This document shows, one piece after another, positions 24,424 to 32,990 of a DNA stretch of 64,000 nucleotides. The notes below the pieces were generated by a model. It had not been told where the DNA came from and searched no databases. It worked only from the letters and a program-made list of their open reading frames with translations. How positions within the stretch are numbered: position 1 is the first letter of the stretch; each line of letters opens with the position of its first letter. The DNA is from Halomonas sp. GFAJ-1 (GTDB taxonomy: Bacteria > Pseudomonadota > Gammaproteobacteria > Pseudomonadales > Halomonadaceae). The position numbers were made by a program, and so were the translations under genes. The stretch spans positions 1,550,001-1,614,000 of the forward strand of contig CP016490.1 of assembly GCA_002966495.1 (NCBI GenBank), in the 5' to 3' direction.

Positions 24424-25625
24424 TGGGTGGCTCCCTCATCACGTGCAGGGGTGTCGCCTCGCTGGCGTAGCCGTACCTGCTGGCCTATACGGGGTTGGGC
24501 AAGGCCCGCCACCACCACCCGTTGGCCTGCTTCTAGGCCGCTGCGCACCAGCGCCTCTTCCTGGCCACGGTAGGCCAGGGTAACGGTGGTAGTGCGCAAG
24601 CGCTCGTCGTCATCTACCCACCACACCTGCTCGCCGGGGCGTAGCGCAGCAGAGGGCAGGGCAATCAACGCTTCATTGGCTGTGGTGTGGTAGGTAATAC
24701 GCATTACATCCCCCAGGCGCAGGGCGGGGGCGCTGTTTTCAAGGGCGAGGGGATCATCCACCGCGATCAGCAGCTGCGCTTGTAAGCCGTTCTCCTCCAA
24801 ATTGGGCAGTATTGATAGTAAACGGCCTTCCCGCGAGGCTCCCTCTGGCCAGCCTTGGCTTGTTAATGTGACAACGTCGCCAGGCTTAAGCCACGCTAAA
24901 GTGTCCCCGGGTAGCGAGGCGCGCACCCAAAACTGCTCAACGCCCACTAAGCTAAGCACTTCCGTGCCTTGGTTTAACAGGCTGCCCGCACCTACTAAGC
25001 GGTCTTGAATCATGGCCCGCCAGGGCGCTTTTAACGTAGCGCGCTCTAGATTTAATGCCGCCTGATCGCGTGCTACGCGTGCCTGGGTAAGCTGCGCTTG
25101 GGCTTGGCGCAGCTGGGGCTCACGCAGTACCAGCGCACGCCGTTCTGCGGAAAGCTGGCGACCAAAGGACTCATATTCGCTGCGGGCGCGCTGCTGCTCG
25201 GCCTGCTCTAGGACAAGTAGGGCTTGGGCGTTGGCCAGCTGCGCTTGTGCATCTTCAAGCGCTAGCTGTAAGTCGGCTTGGTCGATATACACCAGTGGGG
25301 CATCCTGCTCTACCACTTGGCCTGGCAGTACGCCTTGCCCAAAGCGCTCAAGCTGGCCAGCAACGCGGCTGGCCAATAGGGTGGATTTTTCTGCCTCTAC
25401 CCGACCAAATCCGGTTAATCGCGGCGCTTGAAGACGCTTTTCTACGGTAATGACATCGACAACCGGCGGTGGCGTGGGCGGCGGCGGGCGCCGCTCAACG
25501 CGGGGAGGTTGGCTAAGAATCCACCACGCCAGCGCCAACCCACCGGCGAATACCAGCAGCGCTGCCAGGGCGCCGAAACGAATGCGGCCTTGTTGATGTG
25601 GTGCGTAATAGCGAGAAGGGGTCAT
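24420..25625 (-). CDS. RND efflux periplasmic adaptor (membrane fusion protein)
   Basis: A 401-residue adaptor linking the pump to an outer-membrane channel. An N-terminal membrane anchor is at ~18-38, followed by a proline-rich stretch (RRPPPPTPPPVVD). A lipoyl-like half-motif is seen around GRVEAEKSTLLASRVAG, then a long hairpin coiled coil (~115-195; QLANAQALLVLEQAEQQRA) and a beta-barrel domain. The C-terminus is charged and overlaps the pump start by 4 nt. It is the first gene of the operon. The 208-nt divergent region to the TetR gene would hold its promoter. Confidence 0.88.
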   Translation of the reverse strand: MTPSRYYAPHQQGRIRFGALAALLVFAGGLALAWWILSQPPRVERRPPPPTPPPVVDVITVEKRLQAPRLTGFGRVEAEKSTLLASRVAGQLERFGQGVLPGQVVEQDAPLVYIDQADLQLALEDAQAQLANAQALLVLEQAEQQRARSEYESFGRQLSAERRALVLREPQLRQAQAQLTQARVARDQAALNLERATLKAPWRAMIQDRLVGAGSLLNQGTEVLSLVGVEQFWVRASLPGDTLAWLKPGDVVTLTSQGWPEGASREGRLLSILPNLEENGLQAQLLIAVDDPLALENSAPALRLGDVMRITYHTTANEALIALPSAALRPGEQVWWVDDDERLRTTTVTLAYRGQEEALVRSGLEAGQRVVVAGLAQPRIGQQVRLRQRGDTPARDEGATQ

Positions 25626-25812
25626 TAACGCGCGTTATCCGTTGGCTAGGGGCGAAAATTCCAGGTCATTAGGCGTATCATGCTAGCATCTACGATTCCT
25701 AAGCAGCGATTAGGTAAGTAATGTGCAAATTGCGTGCAACACGCTTGCCGAGTGCGACGTTACCTAATAGCGTCGTTAAAGAGAACGACTGCTCACTGCA
25801 TTTGAAAATTAT

Positions 25813-25827
25813 TAGACTACTGGTCTA
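25813..25827. promoter_or_regulatory. TAGAC-N5-GTCTA operator before the TetR gene
   Basis: An inverted repeat TAGAC-TACTG-GTCTA ending 6 nt before the TetR start codon, well placed for autorepression. The same half-sites with the same spacing recur at 47905-47919 upstream of the DJ-1/PfpI gene. The half-site is similar to those described for NemR-type TetR regulators. Confidence 0.65.
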
Positions 25828-25833
25828 CGTAAC

Positions 25834-26439
25834 ATGATAAAAAACACCGCTACCCGCGATAAGTTAATAGAGACTGGCGCTGCACTCATTGCCCAACAAG
25901 GGTATAACGCGACAGGTATCAATGCCGTTCTAAAAACCTGCGGTGTGCCCAAGGGCTCGTTTTATCACTACTTCTCCAGCAAAGAAGATTTTGGCTTGGC
26001 GGTCATAGAGCGCTTTGCTAATGAGTACGATGAAAACTTGGCCGCGCTGCTTGAAGATTCGACCCTGCCGCCCCTAGAGCGCTTGCGCCGCTACTTTGCC
26101 ACTGGCCGCGCACACATGCGTGAATGCGACCATACAACCGGCTGTTTGATTGGCAACCTGGGTCAAGAGCTTTCCGGCCAGAGCGATACCTTCCGCGATG
26201 CGCTGAACCTTGTGTTCCAGCGCTGGGAGAAACGCCTTGTCACCTGCTTACGCGATGCCCAAGCCGAGGGCGTGGTGAATACCACTATCCCCCCAGAAGC
26301 CCTGGCGAGTTTTGTGCTTTCTGGCTGGGAGGGCGCTATTCTTCGCGCTAAAACGCTCAAATCCGTCGCGCCTATGGAGCATTTCGAAGCGATTTTGTTC
26401 GAGCAGGTATTAAAGGCGGATTCGCCCGTCAGCGCTTAA
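25834..26439 (+). CDS. TetR/AcrR-family regulator (AcuR/NemR-like)
   Basis: A 201-residue repressor. The N-terminal helix-turn-helix runs through ATGINAVLKTCGVPKGSFYHYF, followed by KEDFGLAVIERF. The ligand domain contains CDHTTGCLIGNLGQELS, which matches the AcuR/NemR group, where cysteines in this region react with electrophiles. Its operator-like repeat sits right at its start. It is divergent from the RND operon and followed by a dehalogenase-like hydrolase. Targets probably include itself and the DJ-1/PfpI gene at 47130-47810, by shared operator. No clear ribosome site is visible. Confidence 0.87.
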   Translation: MIKNTATRDKLIETGAALIAQQGYNATGINAVLKTCGVPKGSFYHYFSSKEDFGLAVIERFANEYDENLAALLEDSTLPPLERLRRYFATGRAHMRECDHTTGCLIGNLGQELSGQSDTFRDALNLVFQRWEKRLVTCLRDAQAEGVVNTTIPPEALASFVLSGWEGAILRAKTLKSVAPMEHFEAILFEQVLKADSPVSA

Positions 26440-26484
26440 ACATCTCTGGCGCAACCACGCCAGTGCATGCAGTGGGGTGAAGGT

Positions 26485-27369
26485 ATGTTTAAAGGGTTTG
26501 AGAAGCGCACGCGCCACGTTAACGGCACTGAAATCGCCTTTCGTATAGGTGGTAGCGGCCCTGGGCTACTGCTGCTTCATGGCCATCCGCAAACCCACGT
26601 TATTTGGCATAAAGTGGCGGCTATCTTGGCCCAGCACTTTACCGTTATTGCGGCAGACCTACGCGGTTACGGCGATAGTGCTAAACCCGACGACGACCCT
26701 GAACACCTCAACTACGCCAAGCGCACTATGGCCAACGACATGGCCGCGTTAATGAGTGCGTTGGGGGTTGAGCGCTTTAACGTACTGGCCCATGACCGCG
26801 GGGCGAGGGTGGCCCACCGCCTGGGGGTAGATCACGCGGAGCGCGTTGAGCGCATGGTGCTGTTGGATATTGCCCCAACCCTTGCCATGTATCGCGGCAC
26901 TAACGAGGCCTTTGCCCGCGCCTACTGGCACTGGTTTTTTCTAATTCGCCCCCAGCCACTGCCAGAAATGCTGATTAACAGCGACCCCGCCTGCTACCTT
27001 AAAAGCGTGATGGGCGCTCGCAGTGCGGGCATGGCGCCTTTCGCCTTAGAAGCGCTCGCGGAGTACGAGCGCTGCCTCTCGCTTCCCGGCGCCGCCACGG
27101 GTATTTGCGGCGATTACCGCGCCAGCGCCAGTATTGATTTGACCCACGACCAAGCGGACATCGACGCAGGCATTAAGCTTACTTGCCCTTTAAAAGTCAT
27201 GTGGGGCAGAGATGGCGCGATAGAGGCGTGTTTCGATGCGCTTGCTGAATGGCGCAAAGTAGCCACTCAGGTTGAAGGCAAAGCACTTCCCTGTGGCCAC
27301 TACATCGCCGAAGAAATACCCGATACCTTGCTGGATGAGGCGCTGCCGTTTCTACTGCAGCCTCATTAG
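26485..27369 (+). CDS. Alpha/beta hydrolase, fluoroacetate/haloacetate dehalogenase-like
   Basis: About 294 residues from the ATG at 26485. The start MFKGFEKR is the family's typical beginning; an upstream ATG at 26467 adds six residues. It shows the oxyanion region LLLHGHPQTHVIW, DLRGYGDSAKP, and an aspartate nucleophile in LAHDRGARVAHRL rather than serine, which is diagnostic of haloalkane/haloacetate dehalogenases. YWHWFFLIRPQPLPE corresponds to the halide-site Trp-Tyr region of fluoroacetate dehalogenase. The catalytic His is probably in CGHYIAEE. It would hydrolyse a carbon-halogen or similar bond; the real substrate is unproven. Confidence 0.82.
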   Translation: MFKGFEKRTRHVNGTEIAFRIGGSGPGLLLLHGHPQTHVIWHKVAAILAQHFTVIAADLRGYGDSAKPDDDPEHLNYAKRTMANDMAALMSALGVERFNVLAHDRGARVAHRLGVDHAERVERMVLLDIAPTLAMYRGTNEAFARAYWHWFFLIRPQPLPEMLINSDPACYLKSVMGARSAGMAPFALEALAEYERCLSLPGAATGICGDYRASASIDLTHDQADIDAGIKLTCPLKVMWGRDGAIEACFDALAEWRKVATQVEGKALPCGHYIAEEIPDTLLDEALPFLLQPH

Positions 27370-27521
27370 CACTGTGGGTTCAATCACGCGCAGCGAAGCA
27401 GCCTAATCAGCGCGTCGAGCGCTGCATGGAAAGAACGCCCTTAGCAGCTATAGTGAAGGGGCAACACTCAACAGAGTTAACGCTATTCGCTAACGACCGC
27501 CACCAAGGATTAGGAGGTAAT

Positions 27522-27686
27522 ATGAACACCGAATTTTCTGCCGCAAGTGTCCACCCAGACAAAGACGACCCGAAGAAAGACCAGCGTGATGACCATCACG
27601 ATGATGCTAACCCCATGCCCGATACGCATCAAGTGAATCCAGGTTCTAAAGACGACGACGCATCTGATAAGAAAGATCGCAAATAG
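27522..27686 (+). CDS. Small charged disordered protein
   Basis: A 54-residue ORF with a strong AGGAGG ribosome site six bases before its ATG. The frame stays open upstream to 27426, but no comparable site is there. The sequence is almost all polar: D, K, H, P and N dominate, with no hydrophobic core, so it is probably disordered. It ends in DKKDRK. I do not recognise a family. The good translation start and high acidic content typical of halophile proteins make it believable. Confidence 0.5.
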   Translation: MNTEFSAASVHPDKDDPKKDQRDDHHDDANPMPDTHQVNPGSKDDDASDKKDRK

Positions 27687-27718
27687 ATGTGTGTTGGCTA
27701 GCCCCTGCATTCGCGGCG

Positions 27719-29062
27719 CTACTTTTTGTAGCGCCGTTTTACTTCCACGCTGAGTTTTCCTTCACCTAGCCGTAGCGAGAGCTTCTGGCCGGGTGCGGTG
27801 TCGTCTGCACGGCGAATAATGTGGCCTTTTTCGTCTTGGGCGATGGCGTAGCCGCGCCCCAGTACGGCGAGGGGGCTAACAGCGTTTAGCTCGCGGGCGG
27901 TGCTATTGAGCCTTACTTGCCGTGCTTCTAAGGCACGCTGCATCGCACTGGCCAAACGGCGTTGTAGGTTATTGAGGCGTTCCTGCTCAGCGTGGTATAG
28001 CCGTGCCATGTCCTGGCTGGCTAAACGCTTTTCCAGTTGGGTTACCTGGGCTTTTTGCTGGGTGAGCGTTTGCTGCATGGCGCGCTGCAAACGCTGGGTG
28101 AGGGTAGTTAAGTGCTGCCGCTGATGGTTGAGCTGCTCCCCAGGGTGGCGCAGGCGAGCACGCAGGGTATCTAGGCGCTGGCTATCCCGCTCTAGGCGGG
28201 CCTGCATAGCGCGGTGCAGGCGGCTTGCTGCCTGTTCCAGCTGGCGCTTCAGTGTGTTTTGGTCAGGCACTAAGCGTTCGGCGGCGGCGGAAGGGGTTGG
28301 GGCGCGCATATCCGCCGCAAAATCCGCTAGGGTGACATCCACTTCGTGGCCCACCGCCGACATCACCGGCAAGCGGGAGTGAAAAATCGCCCGCGCCAAG
28401 TGCTCATTATTAAACGCCCACAGGTCTTCAAGGCTGCCGCCGCCACGGGTGATCAGCACCACATCTAGCTCGGGGTCTAAGCGTGGTTGGCGGTTTAATA
28501 GCCCCAAGGCAGAAATCATCGCAGGCGCCGCATCAGCCCCCTGAACAGGCACGGGAATCAGCGTGACATCCACCAGCGGCCAGCGTGCTTCAAGCACGGC
28601 CAATACATCGCGAATGGCCGCGCCGCTGGCGGAGCTTAAAATCAAAATTTTGCGGGGCGGAAAGGGTAGGGGGCGGGTATTTGCGAACACACCTTCCCCT
28701 TCCAGCTGTGCTTTTAAGCGCTCATAGGCGGCCAGCAGCTCGCCTAGGCCCGCCGCCTGCACCGCTTCGGCAATTAATTGATAGTCGCCCCGTGGCTCAA
28801 ATAACGACACCCGCCCACGCAGCTTTACTTGGTCGCCATCGCGCATGGGGGCGGCCACAAAGCGCGCCCGCTGGCGAAATAGCGCGCAACGAACCTGCGC
28901 ACGATCGTCTTTTAACGTGAAGTAGATATGCCCTGAGGCGGGCCGGGATACGTTAGAAAGCTCGCCTTCGACCCATACCTCACCCATGTCTCGCTCTAGC
29001 GCCTTGCGCGCCTTGAGATTGAGTTCGCTGACTGAGAAGATGGCGCTGTTTGAGGCGGTCAT
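27719..29062 (-). CDS. xseA: Exodeoxyribonuclease VII large subunit
   Basis: A 447-residue catalytic subunit of ExoVII, which degrades single-stranded DNA to short oligonucleotides together with XseB. The OB-fold at the start (VWVEGELSNVSRPASGHIYF, DDRAQVRCALF) is followed by the catalytic domain with TRGGGSLEDLWAFN and SAVGHEVDVTLADFAADMRAPTPSAAAE. A long coiled coil (~265-380) and the C-terminal GRGYAIAQDEKG segment complete the usual order. Length is normal. xseB is not adjacent. Confidence 0.95.
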   Translation of the reverse strand: MTASNSAIFSVSELNLKARKALERDMGEVWVEGELSNVSRPASGHIYFTLKDDRAQVRCALFRQRARFVAAPMRDGDQVKLRGRVSLFEPRGDYQLIAEAVQAAGLGELLAAYERLKAQLEGEGVFANTRPLPFPPRKILILSSASGAAIRDVLAVLEARWPLVDVTLIPVPVQGADAAPAMISALGLLNRQPRLDPELDVVLITRGGGSLEDLWAFNNEHLARAIFHSRLPVMSAVGHEVDVTLADFAADMRAPTPSAAAERLVPDQNTLKRQLEQAASRLHRAMQARLERDSQRLDTLRARLRHPGEQLNHQRQHLTTLTQRLQRAMQQTLTQQKAQVTQLEKRLASQDMARLYHAEQERLNNLQRRLASAMQRALEARQVRLNSTARELNAVSPLAVLGRGYAIAQDEKGHIIRRADDTAPGQKLSLRLGEGKLSVEVKRRYKK

Positions 29063-29209
29063 GGAGGCAGGTGTCGTCCAACGCTTGCGGTGCGATAATC
29101 AGTTAGGGTGCAACCATTAGACAATACGCTAACCTGTCTCAGCAAACGTATTCGCCAGGGTGCTTAGGTTTGCAGCCGTGATGCGAATATTCACTGCTTT
29201 GTTTTGTGT

Positions 29210-29281
29210 TCGTCATCAAAGTGTCACATAACCATGGTACGTTGCTCGCCGACACAAAACTGTCATCAAAACGTCATACAT
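29210..29281 (+). promoter_or_regulatory. Two Pho boxes upstream of the Na/Pi cotransporter
   Basis: Two 22-bp direct-repeat blocks are seen. 29210-29231 reads TCGTCATCAAA then GTGTCACATAA. 29260-29281 reads CTGTCATCAAA then ACGTCATACAT. Both follow the 11-bp-periodic CTGTCAT pattern bound by PhoB. The second lies 30 nt before the start codon, so a -10 element near TAGATT (29281-29286) is plausible. Confidence 0.72.
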
Positions 29282-29310
29282 AGATTGTCCACCAACACGG
29301 CAGACCACTT

Positions 29311-30510
29311 ATGTCGAATCTCGGACCTTCCACCGATCGTCCTGCTCTTGCTCGCGAGGTGCCTCGTGAGGTACCGGCCTGGTTGCGCGGTATTTATGCG
29401 GGCTTGTGCCTCTACTTTTTTCTGGCTGCACTCAATGTGCTGGGCGCTGGCCTAGGCACCTTTGGTGGCGATAGTGATGTTTTAACGCGCGCTTTTGCTT
29501 ATGGTGAAAATCCCTTTATCGCCCTGATGGCCGGGGTGTTAGTCACCATGATCGTGCAGAGTTCGTCATTTACCTCGGCACTGATTGTGACGCTGGTGGC
29601 GAGCGGGGAAATGACCCTGGGTACGGCTGTGTTTGCCATTATGGGTGCCAATATTGGCACCGCCGTCACCGGTGTCATCGTGGCGCTGGCGAACGTGCGC
29701 ATTAAACGCAACTTCCGGCGCTCTTTTACCGCCGCCATGATGCACGACTTCTTCAATATCCTGACGGTGCTAGTGGTCTTCCCGTTGGAGTGGCTAACGG
29801 GGATGTTCCACGACGCTGGACGCGGTATCTTCACCCGCCTGGCGGCTTGGCTAGCCGAGCTGATTGGCTTAGAAGAAGTGGCACGCCCCAATAGCCCCAT
29901 TAAAGTGATCACCGCCCCTATTGTTGATGCCGCTAACTGGCTGGGGGCCACCCTGATGCCCAGCGTGGCGGCTGCAGGGCTTTTTGTGGCAGCGTTAGGC
30001 ATGTTGCTGATGTTCGCGGCGCTGATCTTTATGGTGCAAAACCTGCGCGGCGCTCTGCTGCGGCACATGGATGGCCTGTTCCGCACCTATTTCTTCCGTA
30101 CCGATGCCCGTGCTTATGGCGTTGGGGTGATATCTACTGTGCTGGTGCAGTCGAGTACGATTACCAGCAGCTTAATGGTACCCCTTGCAGGGGCGGGCGT
30201 TGTACGCCTGCGCCGGGTGCTTCCCTTTATGATGGGGGCTAACCTAGGCACGACCGTAACCAGCGTATTAGCGGCTACGGCTAACCCTGTTGCTGCGGCG
30301 ATGACGGTGGCGCTGTTTCACGTTATCTTCAACTTAACCGGTACGGCTGTTTGGTGGCCGCTGCGGGTGATTCCGCTGCGTATTGCCACCTGGTATGGCC
30401 GCTTGGCGGGTAAACAGATCCGCTATGCCTTCTTATTCTTGATTGGTGTATTTCTGGTGGTGCCGTTGGTCGGCATTACACTGACCGAATTGTTCATGCG
30501 CCTGCGCTAA
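29311..30510 (+). CDS. Na/Pi cotransporter family protein
   Basis: A 399-residue membrane protein of the NptA/YjbB type, which moves phosphate with sodium. The two inverted repeats carry the family QSS motifs: MIVQSSSFTSALIVTLV (~75-91) and VLVQSSTITSSLMVPL (~278-293), each followed by a GANIGT or GANLGT loop. Unlike many NptA homologues it lacks a fused PhoU tail; that domain is supplied by the next gene, 24 nt downstream. Two Pho boxes precede it, so expression should rise under phosphate limitation. Confidence 0.9.
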   Translation: MSNLGPSTDRPALAREVPREVPAWLRGIYAGLCLYFFLAALNVLGAGLGTFGGDSDVLTRAFAYGENPFIALMAGVLVTMIVQSSSFTSALIVTLVASGEMTLGTAVFAIMGANIGTAVTGVIVALANVRIKRNFRRSFTAAMMHDFFNILTVLVVFPLEWLTGMFHDAGRGIFTRLAAWLAELIGLEEVARPNSPIKVITAPIVDAANWLGATLMPSVAAAGLFVAALGMLLMFAALIFMVQNLRGALLRHMDGLFRTYFFRTDARAYGVGVISTVLVQSSTITSSLMVPLAGAGVVRLRRVLPFMMGANLGTTVTSVLAATANPVAAAMTVALFHVIFNLTGTAVWWPLRVIPLRIATWYGRLAGKQIRYAFLFLIGVFLVVPLVGITLTELFMRLR

Positions 30511-30534
30511 GCGCGGCCAACCGAGGGGTTTCCC

Positions 30535-31221
30535 ATGTTTAAACAGCTTTATAGTGCGCTTACCTCGGAAACCAGCATTGACCAGGCCTACGCGGACCTG
30601 ACCAAGATGCTGGAGCATGGTGCTTGGATGTTCGCACGTGCCAACGAGGTGCTTTACAGCACAGTGCCTGCCGAAGATGTGCGCCAACCGCTTTACCAGC
30701 GCGATGTGGCGGTCAACGAGCTTGAGCGCTCCATCCGCCGCAAGGTGTTGCGCCACCTGACCGTTAATCCCGGCCATGATGTGGCTATCTGCCTTGCGCT
30801 GATGAGCGTTGCAAAAGACGCCGAGCGTATTGGCGATTACTGTAAAAACGTCTTTGAAGTTGGCGCTTTCTACAGCGAAGGTTTTCATGTAGACCGCTAC
30901 CAGAAGCCGCTAGATAAGGTTTCTGAGCGTTTATCAGGGTTGTTTAAAGAGTTGATTACCGCCACGCGGGACTCAAACGAAGCCCAGGCGCACCGCATTA
31001 TCACGGCTGCCCGCGAAATAGGTGGGATTTGCGACGACCTTATCGAAGCGCTATTGCGTGAAGAAGAGGCGGTCGAGTTTCATGAAGCCGTGGCGTACTC
31101 GCTGCTGGCTCGCCACTACAAGCGGGTCTCCTCGCATTTGGCGAACATTGCCACGGCGGTGACCGGGCGTTTGGAGGATCTGGACTTTCCCAGTGAAGCC
31201 GACGACCGCGCGCTAGACTAA
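30535..31221 (+). CDS. PhoU-domain protein, partner of the Na/Pi cotransporter
   Basis: A 228-residue all-helical protein with two PhoU-like three-helix repeats. The metal-site-like helices are VAKDAERIGDYCKNV (~85-100) and a second copy around LARHYKRVSSHLANIATAV. PhoU domains restrain phosphate uptake when phosphate is plentiful. It is directly downstream of the transporter and followed by a strong terminator, so the two form one operon. The start MFKQLYSAL follows a GAGGGG site. Confidence 0.85.
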   Translation: MFKQLYSALTSETSIDQAYADLTKMLEHGAWMFARANEVLYSTVPAEDVRQPLYQRDVAVNELERSIRRKVLRHLTVNPGHDVAICLALMSVAKDAERIGDYCKNVFEVGAFYSEGFHVDRYQKPLDKVSERLSGLFKELITATRDSNEAQAHRIITAAREIGGICDDLIEALLREEEAVEFHEAVAYSLLARHYKRVSSHLANIATAVTGRLEDLDFPSEADDRALD

Positions 31222-31239
31222 GATTTTTCTAGGTTAAAC

Positions 31240-31276
31240 AAACAAGCAGCAACCCTCAGCGGTGCTGCTTGTTTTG
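31240..31276 (+). terminator. Terminator after the PhoU gene
   Basis: A 12-bp perfect stem (AAACAAGCAGCA at 31240-31251 with TGCTGCTTGTTT at 31263-31274) followed by TGT. Confidence 0.85.
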
Positions 31277-31293
31277 TATATGCCGCCATCGCA

Positions 31294-31323
31294 TTGCTGG
31301 TATGGCCTTCCAAACGTTATAAT
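31294..31323 (+). promoter_or_regulatory. Predicted sigma70 promoter of guaB
   Basis: A TTGCTG -35 (31294-31299) and a perfect TATAAT -10 (31318-31323), separated by 18 nt, about 50 nt before the guaB start. Confidence 0.65.
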
Positions 31324-31375
31324 GGGGGATTAACTTTCCACGCCCCACTTCCTCTTCCATCAGGGTGTTGCCGCT

Positions 31376-32845
31376 ATGCTACGTATGGCCCAAGAAGCAC
31401 TTACGTTCGATGACGTACTCCTCGTTCCCGGCTTCTCCGATATTCTGCCCAAGGATGTCAGCCTCAAAACCCGCCTGACCCGCAATATTTCTCTTAACAT
31501 CCCGCTACTTTCCGCTGCAATGGACACCGTTACCGAAGCGCGTCTAGCGATTGCAATGGCACAAGAAGGTGGCATCGGCATCATCCACAAGAGCATGGCC
31601 ATGAGCCAGCAAGCCGCTGAAGTGCGTAAAGTTAAAAAGCACGAAAGCGTGATTGTAAAAGACCCGGTCACCGTTAGCCCCAAGGCGAAGCTAGATGACC
31701 TGCTGGCCATGGCGCGCGAGAACGGCTTCTCTGGCTTCCCGGTGGTAGAAGGCGAAACCCTGGTAGGCATCGTGACCGAGCGCGACATGCGCTTCCAGCC
31801 TAACCACGGTGACAGCGTGGCGGACATCATGACCCCCCGCGAGCGGCTGATTACCGTCAAAGAAGGCACCGACCTTGAAACCAGCAAAGCCAAAATGCGC
31901 GAACACCGCATTGAGAAAATGCTGATCGTCGATGACGAGTTTCACCTGCGTGGCCTAGTGACTTTCCAAGACATCGAAAAAGCACGCACTTACCCCATGG
32001 CCGCTAAAGACAGCGACGGTCGCTTGTTAGTGGGTGCAGCCGTAGGCACCGGCCCGGAAACCCCGGATCGCGTGGCGGCCCTGGTCGAAGCTGGCGTGGA
32101 TGTGATTATTGTGGATACCGCCCACGGCCACTCCAAAGGCGTCATTGATCGCGTTCGCTGGATTAAAGAGAACTTCCCCAACATTCAAGTGATTGGCGGC
32201 AACATCGCCACCGCCGCCGCCGCAAAAGCGCTGGCCGAAGCGGGCGCAGACGCGGTTAAAGTGGGTATTGGCCCCGGTTCTATCTGCACCACACGTATTG
32301 TGGCAGGCGTCGGTGTACCGCAAATCACCGCGGTGTCTAACGTTGCCGAAGCGCTGAAAGAGTTTGATATTCCGCTGATCGCCGATGGCGGTATTCGTTT
32401 CTCGGGTGATTTAGCCAAAGCCATCGCCGCTGGCGCAAGCGCGGTGATGGTGGGTGGCCTGCTGGCCGGTACCGAAGAAGCGCCGGGTGAAGTCGAACTT
32501 TACCAAGGCCGTACCTACAAAGCCTACCGTGGCATGGGTTCCATGGGCGCCATGTCTCAGAACCAGGGCAGCGCCGACCGCTACTTCCAAGATAAAGCCG
32601 AAGGTGCCGAGAAGCTGGTGCCGGAAGGCATTGAAGGCCGCGTGCCCTATAAGGGAATGATGGGCGCCATCGTTCACCAGCTGATGGGCGGGCTGCGCGC
32701 CTCCATGGGTTATACCGGCTGCCGCGATATTCAAGAAATGCGTACCAAGCCGGAGTTCGTACAAATTACCAGTGCTGGCTTTAACGAATCTCACGTTCAC
32801 AACGTGCAGATCACTAAAGAAGCGCCCAACTACCGGGTGAGCTAA
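31376..32845 (+). CDS. guaB: Inosine-5'-monophosphate dehydrogenase
   Basis: A 489-residue enzyme converting IMP to XMP with NAD+, the committed step to GMP. The start MLRMAQEALTFDDVLLVPGF matches E. coli GuaB, which favours the ATG at 31376 over that at 31385. Two CBS domains (~95-205) interrupt the TIM barrel. The catalytic loop is GPGSICTTRIV, the phosphate site GGIRFSGD, and the flap YRGMGSMGAM. guaA follows, as in E. coli, with a 145-nt gap holding a hairpin terminator. Confidence 0.97.
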   Translation: MLRMAQEALTFDDVLLVPGFSDILPKDVSLKTRLTRNISLNIPLLSAAMDTVTEARLAIAMAQEGGIGIIHKSMAMSQQAAEVRKVKKHESVIVKDPVTVSPKAKLDDLLAMARENGFSGFPVVEGETLVGIVTERDMRFQPNHGDSVADIMTPRERLITVKEGTDLETSKAKMREHRIEKMLIVDDEFHLRGLVTFQDIEKARTYPMAAKDSDGRLLVGAAVGTGPETPDRVAALVEAGVDVIIVDTAHGHSKGVIDRVRWIKENFPNIQVIGGNIATAAAAKALAEAGADAVKVGIGPGSICTTRIVAGVGVPQITAVSNVAEALKEFDIPLIADGGIRFSGDLAKAIAAGASAVMVGGLLAGTEEAPGEVELYQGRTYKAYRGMGSMGAMSQNQGSADRYFQDKAEGAEKLVPEGIEGRVPYKGMMGAIVHQLMGGLRASMGYTGCRDIQEMRTKPEFVQITSAGFNESHVHNVQITKEAPNYRVS

Positions 32846-32914
32846 CAGCGCAACGACCATGGAACCTCTGATTAACCGGATGTCATCGTTAATCGGAGGT
32901 TTCCACATTAAATG

Positions 32915-32946
32915 GCGGCGGGCACTTAGCCCCGCCGCTTGCTTTT
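32915..32946 (+). terminator. Hairpins between guaB and guaA
   Basis: GCGGCGGG (32915-32922) pairs with CCCGCCGC (32931-32938), followed by TTGCTTTTT. An imperfect larger inverted repeat precedes it (32861-32876 with 32889-32904). Together they may attenuate transcription into guaA. Confidence 0.65.
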
Positions 32947-32990
32947 TGGCTTTACCAGCGGCACCTCCACCGCTCAACCGAGACCCCGCC

